Assembly (NCBI RefSeq): GCF_022427145.1
Contig: NZ_JAKSXN010000026.1
Coordinates: forward strand, 1-64,000
Length of the DNA: 64,000 nt
Direction of reading: 5' to 3'
Source: Paenibacillus timonensis
GTDB lineage: Bacteria; Bacillota; Bacilli; Paenibacillales; Paenibacillaceae
How positions within the stretch are numbered: the stretch's first letter is position 1; each line of letters begins with the position of its first letter. Positions 35,994 through 44,669 of this stretch are shown here, in pieces. The notes beneath the pieces are model-generated. The model saw nothing but the letters and a program-made list of their open reading frames with translations, was not told the origin of the DNA and ran no database searches. The position numbers and the translations under genes are program-made.

Positions 35994-36020
35994 GCTCAAA
36001 GGGCGACAGGTTTGCTTTGA

Positions 36021-36036
36021 TGTGAAAAATTTCACC
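36021..36036 (+). promoter_or_regulatory. Rex/FNR-type palindrome upstream of the formate/nitrite channel
   Basis: TGTGAAAAATTTCACC keeps GTGAAA-N2-TTTCAC. A possible -10, TACAAT (36090-36095), has a poor -35, so the site is about 74 bp before the predicted start. A weaker half-matching site, CGTGA-N6-TTACT (36052-36067), is near -42. In B. subtilis the FNT gene ywcJ belongs to the Rex regulon, which makes this assignment reasonable. Confidence 0.6.
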
Positions 36037-36159
36037 ATATGAAAACGCTATCGTGATCTATGTTACTTATCCGGGGCAAATCGGCAGGCTACAATAGACA
36101 CGGATCAAAAGCAAGGATGACAAGCAACAAGTCAAGCGATATAAAAAGGAGACTGGATC

Positions 36160-36996
36160 ATGGCTTACTATAAACCTGCGCAAATTGCCGACGTAACCGT
36201 GGAAAATGGGATCAAAAAAGCGCATAATCCTTTGTTGACCGTACTGATTCTCGGTTTTTTGGGCGGGGCGTTCATTGCCCTCGGCTTTCTGCTCGATATC
36301 CGCGTCATCAGCAGTGCTCCGGCGGAATGGGGCAGCATTGCTACCTTCATCGGCGCCGCGGTGTTCCCGATCGGGCTGATTCTCGTACTGCTGGCGGGCG
36401 GAGAGCTCTTAACCGGCAATATGATGGCCGTCCCGTTAGCGCGTATGGCAGGGCGGATTTCTACCGGGGACATGTTCAAGAACCTCGTACTCATTACTTT
36501 GAGCAACTTCGTTGGCGCTTTGTTCGTCGCTTACTTTTTTGGGCATGTGGTTGGTTTGACGTCCAGCGGCCCTTATCTCGATAAGCTGGTAGACATGGCC
36601 GGCCATAAGCTGGATGACAACTTCCTGCAAGCGTTCGTATCCGGCATCGGCTGCAACTGGTTGGTTGCTTTGGCGGTATGGCTCTCTTACGGCGCAGATA
36701 ACATGAGCGGCAAAATCCTCGGCATCTGGTTCCCGACCATGGCGTTTGTTGCCATCGGTTTCCAGCACGTAGTCGCCAACATGTTCCTGATCCCGGCGGC
36801 GATTTTTGAAGGATATTACTCCTGGGGCGAGTATTTGAAGAACTTCGTACCGGTTTGGCTGGGCAATCTGACGGGCGGCGCCATCTTCGTGGCTGCGGCG
36901 TATTGGACCGCCTATTTGAAGGACAAAGGACATAAGGACGCACCGGCCACCGAGCATGCAACTTCTGCATCCGCACCAGTAAGCAAAACCGTCTAG
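36160..36996 (+). CDS. Formate/nitrite transporter (FNT) family channel
   Basis: This 278-residue protein has six helices and the FNT repeats (GAFIALGFLLDI, GGELLTGNM, GIGCNWLVALAVWLSYGA, GFQHVVANMF). It forms a pentameric channel for formate, nitrite or related anions. It lies next to nox and a molybdopterin oxidoreductase; the substrate could be formate or nitrite. AAAGGAG precedes the ATG. Confidence 0.93.
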   Translation: MAYYKPAQIADVTVENGIKKAHNPLLTVLILGFLGGAFIALGFLLDIRVISSAPAEWGSIATFIGAAVFPIGLILVLLAGGELLTGNMMAVPLARMAGRISTGDMFKNLVLITLSNFVGALFVAYFFGHVVGLTSSGPYLDKLVDMAGHKLDDNFLQAFVSGIGCNWLVALAVWLSYGADNMSGKILGIWFPTMAFVAIGFQHVVANMFLIPAAIFEGYYSWGEYLKNFVPVWLGNLTGGAIFVAAAYWTAYLKDKGHKDAPATEHATSASAPVSKTV

Positions 36997-37023
36997 TTCG
37001 GAAAATATCTGGCGTTAATCTTT

Positions 37024-37055
37024 AACCGCTTCTCTTTCCGGGGAGGCGGTTTTTT
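37024..37055 (+). terminator. Terminator after the FNT gene
   Basis: AACCGCTTCTC pairs with GGGAGGCGGTT (wobble pairs) and runs into TTTTTT. Confidence 0.85.
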
Positions 37056-37112
37056 GCGTTGTCCGTCTGTGGGGGGAGGGTGCGAATCTCGAAAAGTGTC
37101 GTCGGGCCGCGT

Positions 37113-37396
37113 TTTGCACCATTATCCCGTTTAATCAGGTATCCAAAGTAACGAGCTAGATAAGCTTCCGGTAGGAAATAGATCGCGTAAAGTGAACGAG
37201 TCGCTTTGAGGCAGATCAGTCAGCCGCATTGCCGAGATGCCGTCGGGAGGAATAACTCCAGCACTTGGAACCACAACCGACTTCGTCTGCCCGCGCTGTG
37301 CTCACACCCGGTGCAGCCGTCTGCCCCAGTTGATTTGTAAAGTCTAAGTCTAACATCATCACTACTGCACCTGAACAAAAGGGATAATCGTGCAAA
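37113..37396. repeat. Inverted-repeat element, copy 2
   Basis: The left arm begins TTTGCACCATTATCCCGTTT and runs to TCAGGT (37140). The right arm (37368-37396) starts CACCTGAACAAAAGGG and ends ATAATCGTGCAAA. The arms match over about 28 bases with four or five differences. The 227-base interior resembles nothing I recognise. The 584-base gap between the FNT and oxidoreductase genes holds this element, the FNT terminator and a degenerate array after it. Confidence 0.85.
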
Positions 37397-37500
37397 GGGG
37401 TGGGCAGAGTGCAAGTTGGTTCGGGATACAAGGCGCAGGGTGTAGGTGCAGGATGTCTGTATTAGGATACAGGAACAGAATACAGGAAGCTGGATGAAGG
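37397..37500. repeat. Degenerate GTGCAGG/ATACAGG array beside copy 2
   Basis: The stretch contains GAGTGCAAG, GGTGTAGGTGCAGGAT, GGATACAGGAACAG and AATACAGG in quick succession, a decayed short-repeat tract abutting the right arm. A longer tract of the same type lies beside copy 3 near 56.1 kb. Confidence 0.55.
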
Positions 37501-37580
37501 TCCGTAAGGAAATTCACGCCGGGGGTTTACGCAGGGGACCGTTTTTTCTTACAATAAGCTACAGACAGGAGGGGTGGAAC

Positions 37581-39650
37581 ATGATCCATGAACCCAATGG
37601 GGTGTTTCCTGCGGTGTGTCCGCTGGATTGTCCCGATACGTGCAGCTTGCTGCTCCATAAAGAGAACGGAAAAATCGTCAAGGTGACCGGCAACCCCGAT
37701 CACCCGATTACGCAAGGCGCAATCTGCAACAAGGTCCGCAATATGACGGAACGGGTCTACCATCCCGAGCGGGTCCTTTATCCCCTGAAACGCGTTGGAG
37801 CCAAGGGGGAAGGGAAGTTTGAACGCATCACCTGGGACGAAGCGGTCCAGGAGATCGCGGGACGCTACAAAACGCTGATTCGTGAGCACGGGGCGGAGTC
37901 GATCCTGCCGTACAGTTTTTACGGCAATATGGGGTTTTTAAGCGTCGACGGCATGGACCGGCGGTTCTTCAACCGATTGGGCGCGACGCAGCTGCAACAA
38001 GGCATATGCAATTCCGCGGGCAACGCGGGTTGGAGATATACGATGGGATTCGGCGGCGGGACGAGCCCGGAAGACACGGTCAAGGCGAAGCTGATTATCG
38101 TGTGGGGCGGCAATCTCGTCAGCACGAACATGCATCAGGTCGCCCTGATCGAAAAAGCCCGCAAACAAGGCGCGCAGCTCGTCGTCATCGACGTGCACCG
38201 CAACCGGACGGGTCAGCGGGCCGACTGGTTCATCCCGCTGTATCCCGGCACGGACGGCGCGCTGGCGCTCGGAATGATGCACGTGTTGTTCGAGCGCGGC
38301 CTGGTGGATGAAGCGTTCCTGGAACGCTATACGTTTGGTCATGCCGAGCTGCGCGAGCACGTGAAGCAGTATACGCCGGAGCGCGTGGCGGAGATTACCG
38401 GCGTGCCGGCCGGAACGATCGTGAAGCTGGCCGTTCTGTATGGCGAAACTTCGCCCGCCTACATCCATATCGGCAATGGCCTGCAGCACCACGACAACGG
38501 CGGCATGACGGTCCGTACGATCAGCTGCCTGCCGGCGCTCACCGGACAATGGTTGGTGCCGGGCGGCGGCGCGTTCAAGTCCAACGGGGCATACGGCAAG
38601 ATGAACGCGGCCGCGCTCGAGCGTCTCGACCTGCGGCCGAACCCGGGCGTGCGTACGGTAAGCATGAACCAGCTGGGGGACGTGCTGTTAACGCTGGATC
38701 CGCCGATCCGCGCCCTGTATGTTTATTGCTCGAATCCGGCGGTCGTGGCTCCGGATACGGGCAAGGTGGAGCAAGGCCTCATGCGCGAGGACCTGTTCAC
38801 CGTCGTGCACGATCTGTTCCTGACGGACACGGCGAAGTACGCCGATATCGTGCTGCCGGCGACGTCTTCTTTTGAAAATACGGATCTATACGGTTCTTAT
38901 TGGCATCATTATATCCAGCTTCAGGAGCCGGTCATCGCGCCTCGGGGCGAAAGCAAAAGCAATGTCGAAACGTTCAAGTTGCTGGCGGCGGCAATGGGAT
39001 TCGAGGATGAGGCCTTCCGCGACACGGAGGAAGACATGATCCGGCAGGCGCTGGATTTCCGGCACAATCCTTACCTTGAAGGCGTTACGCTGGAGAAGCT
39101 GAAGGAGCAGCGGGCGGTGAAACTGAACATGGAGCCGCAGCAAACCTGGCTTGATCGCCTGCCGACGCCGTCGCGGAAGATTGAGCTGTACTCCGCCACG
39201 CTGGAGCGGGCCGGACTGCCGCCGCTGCCGACGTATGTACCGCTGGTGGAAGGCTATGATGGCGAACGCCGTCCCGGCAAGGACGCGTCATACCCGCTGA
39301 TGTTCGTTTCGCCGCCGAACCACAGCTTCCTCAACTCCACGTTCGGCAATGTGGAGAAGCTGACGGCGCTGGAAAAAAGCCCGCTACTGCAGATTCACCC
39401 CGATGACGCAGCCGCTCGCGGGATTTCGGATGGCGACGAGGTTACCGTGTGGAACGATCGCGGCAGTTACGACGTCAGGGCTTCCGTCACCGACAAAATG
39501 TTGCCGGGTACGGTCGTCAGCCAAGGGCTGTGGTGGCAGCAAGAAGGCGGAAAGCGCACGCGCGCGAATGCCTTAACGCCGGACCGGTTGGCCGATATGG
39601 GCGGCGGGGCGGTGTTCTTTTCCACCGTCGTTGATGTAAAGCGGCGATAG
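37581..39650 (+). CDS. Molybdopterin-dependent oxidoreductase (4Fe-4S, YoaE-like)
   Basis: This 689-residue enzyme of the DMSO-reductase superfamily has an N-terminal 4Fe-4S site (CPLDCPDTC ... GAICNK, about 14-55) and the bis-MGD cofactor fold. The C-terminal molydop-binding domain (HPDDAAARGISDGDEV) is also present. It has no twin-arginine signal, so it is cytoplasmic. The substrate is unknown; thiosulfate, formate and other oxyanion reductases share this fold. The ATG at 37581 follows CAGGAGG. MobA, MoaA and a TorD-like chaperone in the same window could supply and insert the cofactor. Confidence 0.88.
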   Translation: MIHEPNGVFPAVCPLDCPDTCSLLLHKENGKIVKVTGNPDHPITQGAICNKVRNMTERVYHPERVLYPLKRVGAKGEGKFERITWDEAVQEIAGRYKTLIREHGAESILPYSFYGNMGFLSVDGMDRRFFNRLGATQLQQGICNSAGNAGWRYTMGFGGGTSPEDTVKAKLIIVWGGNLVSTNMHQVALIEKARKQGAQLVVIDVHRNRTGQRADWFIPLYPGTDGALALGMMHVLFERGLVDEAFLERYTFGHAELREHVKQYTPERVAEITGVPAGTIVKLAVLYGETSPAYIHIGNGLQHHDNGGMTVRTISCLPALTGQWLVPGGGAFKSNGAYGKMNAAALERLDLRPNPGVRTVSMNQLGDVLLTLDPPIRALYVYCSNPAVVAPDTGKVEQGLMREDLFTVVHDLFLTDTAKYADIVLPATSSFENTDLYGSYWHHYIQLQEPVIAPRGESKSNVETFKLLAAAMGFEDEAFRDTEEDMIRQALDFRHNPYLEGVTLEKLKEQRAVKLNMEPQQTWLDRLPTPSRKIELYSATLERAGLPPLPTYVPLVEGYDGERRPGKDASYPLMFVSPPNHSFLNSTFGNVEKLTALEKSPLLQIHPDDAAARGISDGDEVTVWNDRGSYDVRASVTDKMLPGTVVSQGLWWQQEGGKRTRANALTPDRLADMGGGAVFFSTVVDVKRR

Positions 39651-39736
39651 ATGTACTTGCCTGACTTGCGCTTTTAGGCGATACTAGTGTAATCTGGGCG
39701 TTGTACAAGCAAAGGTTGCGTACCGAAACGGTAGTA

Positions 39737-39765
39737 GGAGAGCCCCTGTCGGCTCTCCTTTTTTA
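39737..39765 (+). terminator. Terminator after the molybdoenzyme gene
   Basis: GGAGAGCC-CCTGTC-GGCTCTCC followed by TTTTTT. Confidence 0.9.
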
Positions 39766-39804
39766 TACATAGGCATTACTTTGGGCAGCAAAGGGGGAGA
39801 AAAA

Positions 39805-41028
39805 ATGAGATGGCTGCAGTCCTATCCGCGGGAAGTTAAAGTGTTTTTGGTGGCAAGCTTGATCAGCTCGGCCGGCGGTTCGCTGATGTGGCCCTTGGTC
39901 ACGATGTTCGTGTTTAAGGTGCTGGGGCGGACGGTGACGGATGCCGGTTTGGTGATTCTGGTCATGTCGGTCGGAGGGATCGCCGGCCAGCTGCTGGGTG
40001 GGGCTTTGTATCACCGGCTGGGCGTAAAGCGCCTGATCGTGGGCGGTCTGGCTTTGAACGCGCTGTTCTTGCTGCTGCTGCCCTACGGGAGCGGAAACTG
40101 GCATCTGTTTATGCTGTTGATGTTGCTCGTTGGTTTTTTTAACGCGACCTCGATGCCGGCGATTCAGGCGTTTATCGGCTTCCGATTTGCTGAGCGGCGC
40201 GGGGAGCTGTTTAATGTCATTTACGTAGCCAACAATATTGGCGTGGCGTTGGGGACGGCGATCAGCGGATTTTTGGCGCAGATTTCCTACGACCTCAGCT
40301 TTATTCTGAACGGGTTGACTTCGGCTGCGTTTGCGTTGTTTTTTTGGTTTTATTTGAACAGGGTTCAAAAAAGCCAAGGCGAGCTGCAGGTGCAGAAGCG
40401 CAAAAAATCCGTGGAAGGGCAAAGCATCTGGCCGCTGTTGCGCGGGTATCCCGTTTACCTGTTCATGGGCGTGGGGTCGTTTTTTCTCTGGCTCGGCAAT
40501 TGCATTTGGAACAACGGCGTATCGCCGTATACGATATCCCAAGGCATGCCGGAATGGAACTACAGCATCCTGTGGACGTTGAACGGGTTGTTGATTTTTG
40601 TGGGACAACCGTTTATTTTGTGGGTAAAGCGGACGTTTGCCGGCTCCCCGCAAGCGCAAATGACGGCCAGCGCGCTGTTCTATATGCTGGGGTACGCGAC
40701 GATATTAGGCTTTCATACGTACCCGAGCATGGTGGCGGCGATGGTGCTGACGACCTTCGGGGAGATGCTGATCTCGCCGGCGATTCCGTCCTTTATTTCA
40801 GACCGGACGGGCAAGGCGGCACCGTTCTATCTCGGGCTGGTCGGCGGGATGGGGGCGGCAGGCCGCGTGGTTGGCCCCTATGCGATGGGGATGTTGTTCG
40901 ACTGGAACGGACTGATTCCGGTCGCTTGGCTGGCGGTGGGCATTGCCGTGCTGTCGGTTGCCTCCTTCCTGGTGCATGCCGCCATGAACCGGGACGACAG
41001 CCTGCACCCGACCGGCCTGCCGTCTTGA
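39805..41028 (+). CDS. MFS transporter
   Basis: This 407-residue, 12-helix permease has typical MFS loop motifs (GGALYHRLGVKRLIVGG between helices 2 and 3, and FIGFRFAERRGELFN). It resembles drug or metabolite exporters of the DHA1 type; the substrate is unknown. The ATG at 39805 follows AAAGGGGG. A GNAT acetyltransferase gene follows by 47 bases, so the pair may be co-transcribed. Confidence 0.85.
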   Translation: MRWLQSYPREVKVFLVASLISSAGGSLMWPLVTMFVFKVLGRTVTDAGLVILVMSVGGIAGQLLGGALYHRLGVKRLIVGGLALNALFLLLLPYGSGNWHLFMLLMLLVGFFNATSMPAIQAFIGFRFAERRGELFNVIYVANNIGVALGTAISGFLAQISYDLSFILNGLTSAAFALFFWFYLNRVQKSQGELQVQKRKKSVEGQSIWPLLRGYPVYLFMGVGSFFLWLGNCIWNNGVSPYTISQGMPEWNYSILWTLNGLLIFVGQPFILWVKRTFAGSPQAQMTASALFYMLGYATILGFHTYPSMVAAMVLTTFGEMLISPAIPSFISDRTGKAAPFYLGLVGGMGAAGRVVGPYAMGMLFDWNGLIPVAWLAVGIAVLSVASFLVHAAMNRDDSLHPTGLPS

Positions 41029-41075
41029 CAGGCTAGAAGCCCCATAGTCCACATTTATCGAAGGGATGGGATACC

Positions 41076-41567
41076 ATGAACAATCGTGACATTTGGACGC
41101 GGCTGTCGGAAATGCGCGATGCGGCTGCATTAATGGAGATAGACAAGCTCACTTGGGACCACGACAATACCCCGGCGGAAAAGATGGAATGGGATTCGCG
41201 GGAGCAGTATCTGCAGAGCTGCCCGCCAGGGAGCCAGATCGTAGCGGGCCTCGGCGAGGCCATATGCGGCTATATCGGCTTTAAGCCGCCGACACCGCTG
41301 CCAAGCAACCGGCATGTGCTTGAGCTCAACATCGCCATCCATCCGGCCTACCAGCGACAGGGCATCGGACGGGTGCTGATGGATGCCCTCCTCGAACAGG
41401 CTGCCGGACAGGGCGTCCGCAAGCTGTCGCTGCGCGTGCTGGCCAGCAACCCCGGGGCCATTGCGTTTTACCAGAGCTGCGGATTCGCGGAGCAAGGCCG
41501 GTTGGTGGATGAGTTTTGGATCAATGGAGCGTATGTCGACGATATTTTAATGTGGCGAAAGGTTTAG
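41076..41567 (+). CDS. GNAT family acetyltransferase
   Basis: This 163-residue GNAT fold has the acetyl-CoA loop QRQGIGRVLMDALLEQA (about 91-107) and NPGAIAFYQSCGFAEQGR. The substrate cannot be inferred; drug, amine or peptide acetylation are all possible. It follows an MFS transporter gene. Confidence 0.85.
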   Translation: MNNRDIWTRLSEMRDAAALMEIDKLTWDHDNTPAEKMEWDSREQYLQSCPPGSQIVAGLGEAICGYIGFKPPTPLPSNRHVLELNIAIHPAYQRQGIGRVLMDALLEQAAGQGVRKLSLRVLASNPGAIAFYQSCGFAEQGRLVDEFWINGAYVDDILMWRKV

Positions 41568-41685
41568 CGGATGAAGGTTCCGGCATTGAACTATTCGGAA
41601 GATATCGGTATATTTAGAAGAAGAAAAATCGGGTCTTGCACACAGTTGCATAAGTTACTCTTAATGAATGGAAAGGTTGATACCC

Positions 41686-43437
41686 GTGGAGAACAACTTT
41701 ACCCCTCCCAACTTTATTAAAAACATCATTACGGAAGATTTGAAATCCGGTAAGGTGAAAACCGTCATTACGCGGTTCCCGCCGGAACCGAACGGTTACT
41801 TGCACATCGGGCATGCCAAAGCGATTTGGATCAACTTCGCGCTGGCGGACGAGTTCGGCGGACGGACGAACCTGCGGTTCGACGACACCAACCCGGTTAA
41901 AGAAGACGTGGAATACGTCAATTCCATTAAGGAAGACGTCAAATGGCTGGGCTTCGATTGGGAAGAGCTGCATTTCGCGTCGGATTATTTTGAGGAGATG
42001 TACAAACGTGCCGTGCTGCTGATCCAAAAAGGCAAAGCCTACGTCGACGATCTCAGCGCCGACCAAATCCGCGAGCTGCGGGGGACGTTGACCGAGCCGG
42101 GGAAAAACAGCCCGTATCGCGACCGTTCGATCGAGGAGAACCTCGACCTGTTCGAGCGGATGCGCGCCGGCGAATTCAAAGACGGGGAAAAGGTGCTGCG
42201 CGCCAAAATCGACATGGCTTCGCCGAACATCAACCTGCGCGACCCGGTCATTTACCGGATCGTGCATGCGTCCCACCACAACACCGGCGACAAATGGTGC
42301 ATCTATCCAATGTATACGTTCGCCCATCCGCTGGAGGACGCGATCGAGGGCGTGACGCATTCCCTGTGCTCGACCGAGTTTGAGGATCAACGGCCGTTCT
42401 ACGACTGGGCGATTGCCGAGACGGAAATGCCCAATGTCTCCCATCAATACGAATTCGGGCGGTTGAATTTGACGCAGACGGTGACCAGCAAGCGGAAGTT
42501 GAAAAAGCTCGTCGACGAAGGCATCGTTGACGGTTGGGACGATCCGCGGATGCCGACGATTTCCGGGATGCGCCGCCGGGGGTATACGCCGGAGGCGATT
42601 AAAGCGTTCATCTTCGAAACGGGAATCTCCAAGAACTTCGGCAGTATCGATCCGAAAATGCTGGAGCACTTCATCCGCGAAGACTTGAAAATGAAAGCTC
42701 CGCGCACGATGGCCGTGCTGGATCCGTTGAAGGTCGTCATCACCAACTATCCGGAAGGACAAATCGAATGGCTGGAAGCGGAAAATAACAGTGAAAATCC
42801 GGAAATGGGCAGCCGCCAAATTCCGTTCTCGCGCGAGATTTACATCGAACGCGACGATTTCATGGAGAATCCGCCTAGCAAATACTTCCGTTTGTTCCCG
42901 GGCAACGAAGTTCGCCTGAAAAACGCCTACTTCGTGAAATGCAATGACGTGATCAAGGATGCGGAAGGCAACGTGGTGGAGATCCACTGCACCTACGATC
43001 CGGAGACGAAGAGCGGGACCGGTTTTACCGGCCGCAAAGTTAAGGGCACGATCCATTGGGTGGAAGCGACCCAAGCGGTGCCTGCCGAATTCCGGCTGTA
43101 CGAGCCGCTGATCCTGGAAGAGGAATCAGAGGAAACGGCGAACGTGGCGTTGGAGGAAACGGTGGAGGGCCTGGTGGATGACGCGGCAGCCGATGCCGGG
43201 GATGCGGTTATAGAAGCCGCCGAGGAGAAAACGTTCCTCGACCTCATCAACCCGGTTTCGCTGACGATTGCCCACGGCTTTGTGGAACCGAACATGAAGG
43301 ATGCGAAGCCGCAGGATAAATTCCAATTTTTCCGGCATGGGTATTTTAACGTCGATACGAAATATTCGAAGCCGGGACAGCCGGTGTTTAACCGCATCGT
43401 TTCGCTGAAAAGCTCGTTCCAGCTGCCGAAAGCGTAA
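41686..43437 (+). CDS. glnS: Glutaminyl-tRNA synthetase
   Basis: This 583-residue class I synthetase has HIGH in [13 protein letters not shown] (residue 40) and a KMSKS-like TVTSKRKL, with the GlnRS anticodon-binding beta-barrels at the C-terminus. An acidic low-complexity insert of about 35 residues (about 475-510) interrupts the barrel region. The GTG at 41686 is preferred because AAAGG ends nine bases before it. Most Bacilli make Gln-tRNA through GatCAB instead, so this gene may be acquired or an addition. No T-box is visible in the short upstream region. Confidence 0.92.
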   Translation: MENNFTPPNFIKNIITEDLKSGKVKTVITRFPPEPNGYLHIGHAKAIWINFALADEFGGRTNLRFDDTNPVKEDVEYVNSIKEDVKWLGFDWEELHFASDYFEEMYKRAVLLIQKGKAYVDDLSADQIRELRGTLTEPGKNSPYRDRSIEENLDLFERMRAGEFKDGEKVLRAKIDMASPNINLRDPVIYRIVHASHHNTGDKWCIYPMYTFAHPLEDAIEGVTHSLCSTEFEDQRPFYDWAIAETEMPNVSHQYEFGRLNLTQTVTSKRKLKKLVDEGIVDGWDDPRMPTISGMRRRGYTPEAIKAFIFETGISKNFGSIDPKMLEHFIREDLKMKAPRTMAVLDPLKVVITNYPEGQIEWLEAENNSENPEMGSRQIPFSREIYIERDDFMENPPSKYFRLFPGNEVRLKNAYFVKCNDVIKDAEGNVVEIHCTYDPETKSGTGFTGRKVKGTIHWVEATQAVPAEFRLYEPLILEEESEETANVALEETVEGLVDDAAADAGDAVIEAAEEKTFLDLINPVSLTIAHGFVEPNMKDAKPQDKFQFFRHGYFNVDTKYSKPGQPVFNRIVSLKSSFQLPKA

Positions 43438-43465
43438 GCGGCGGAACCCAAGTTTTTGCCTAATA

Positions 43466-43502
43466 CAAAGGAGCCTTGCAGATCCCTGCAGGCTCCTTTA
43501 TT
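43466..43502. terminator. Bidirectional terminator
   Basis: AAAGGAGCCTTGCAG pairs with CTGCAGGCTCCTTT (one bulge) and serves glnS and the convergent LacI-family gene. Confidence 0.85.
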
Positions 43503-43506
43503 GGTT

Positions 43507-44484
43507 TCACACCGAGCTTCGCTCGATGAACCGAAAGCCCAGCTCCTCCGAGACAGGCGTGCCGCCGCCGTCGGCAATTTGCGCGTGGACGATGGAAAAG
43601 GCCCGCTCTCCGATTTCGGACAGCCGATTGTCGATCGTCGTAATCCCGAGCAAGCCGGAGATCGGCTGGTTATCGAAGCCGATGACGGCAAAGTCGTTCG
43701 GCACCTCCAACCCGCGAAGGCGTGCGGTGAGGATGAACCCGGCGGCGACCTGGTCGCCGGTGATGAGCAGGGCGTCCGGACGCTCGTTCATCGCGAGCAG
43801 CCGGTCCACCAGCGCCGCGCCATCCTCCCAATCAAGGCAGCCGTCCAGCACCCAATCCTCCCGGGCCTGTCCGCCCAAGGCTGCAAGGGTGTCGGCATAG
43901 GCCTGCAGGCGGCTGCGGCTGCTGGGGCTGTTGCGGCGGCTGATCGTAAACGCGATGCGGCGTCGCCCCTGCTCCCAGAGATGGCGGATCGCGGTTTGAA
44001 AGCTGGCGTAGTGGTCGATATACACCGAAGAGAGGTTACGGCCGCTCACCCGCTCGCATAACGCGATCGGACCGTAGGCGGCATAGGTCTCGATTTCGTT
44101 GAGGGAAAGCGCACGCGAACAGATGATGAGCCCGTCCATCTGCTTGTTGCGCAGCATCTCCAGCACCTTCCGTTCTACATTCGGACGGTAGTCGGTCTGG
44201 CATAACATCAGCTGGTAGTTGCATTTCAGCGCTTGCTGGGCCATCCCCTCCATGATCCTGGCAAAGTAGTAATGGTTGATGTTCGGCAGGATCACGCCAA
44301 TCGTTTGCGTAATGCCTTTGATCAAATGAACCGCGTTCATGTTCCGCGAATAGTTGAGCCGGCGGACGGCGTCCTCGACCGCAGCCCGTTTGGCCGAGCT
44401 GACGTATGGATGTCCGTTCAGGACGCGCGATACGGTGGTGACCGAGACGCCGGCGGCTTCGGCGATCTGTTTGATGTTCGGCAA
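43507..44484 (-). CDS. LacI family transcriptional regulator
   Basis: This 325-residue regulator has the LacI helix-turn-helix at the N-terminus (IKQIAEAAGVSVTTVSRVLNG) and a periplasmic-binding-like effector domain (IGVILPNINHYYFARIMEGM). It starts with TTG, nine bases after AAGGAG. The upstream MFS gene on the same strand may be its target, perhaps carrying a sugar or nucleoside; the inducer is unknown. Confidence 0.9.
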   Translation of the reverse strand: MPNIKQIAEAAGVSVTTVSRVLNGHPYVSSAKRAAVEDAVRRLNYSRNMNAVHLIKGITQTIGVILPNINHYYFARIMEGMAQQALKCNYQLMLCQTDYRPNVERKVLEMLRNKQMDGLIICSRALSLNEIETYAAYGPIALCERVSGRNLSSVYIDHYASFQTAIRHLWEQGRRRIAFTISRRNSPSSRSRLQAYADTLAALGGQAREDWVLDGCLDWEDGAALVDRLLAMNERPDALLITGDQVAAGFILTARLRGLEVPNDFAVIGFDNQPISGLLGITTIDNRLSEIGERAFSIVHAQIADGGGTPVSEELGFRFIERSSV

Positions 44485-44530
44485 GGCGAGCAGCTCCTTC
44501 CCCGAATGAGGTCGAAAAAATATCTTGCTA

Positions 44531-44544
44531 TGGAATGCATTTCA
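44531..44544 (-). promoter_or_regulatory. Candidate LacI-type operator
   Basis: TGGAATGCATTTCA is a near-perfect palindrome around ATGCAT, about 50 bases before the lacI-family start. Autoregulation is plausible but based on position only. Confidence 0.4.
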
Positions 44545-44566
44545 TATTTTACACTGGAGCTGCAGT

Positions 44567-44642
44567 AAAGAAAACAATGCCCTCAACCGGCGTTACCTCG
44601 TGAAAATGCGAGGGCGTTACGGCATCAGGCATTGTTTTCTTT
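44567..44642 (-). terminator. Large nested inverted repeat after the MFS gene
   Basis: AAAGAAAACAATGCC (44567-44581) and its exact reverse complement (44628-44642) enclose a 46-base loop. Inside is CCTCG-N8-CGAGG flanked by two CGTTAC repeats. On the minus strand the outer right arm ends in TTGTTTTCTTT, so it can act as a terminator for the 44670-45887 gene. Confidence 0.55.
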
Positions 44643-44669
44643 CGTGATGCGGCGGAGAACCAACCGCTC

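Noticed and set aside
41568-41685. T-box leader before glnS
   Set aside because: The region is only about 118 bases and has no T-box sequence or terminator.
41614-43074. A 486-codon open frame on the minus strand
   Set aside because: It is antisense to glnS, with Phe/Val/His-rich shadow composition and no domain.
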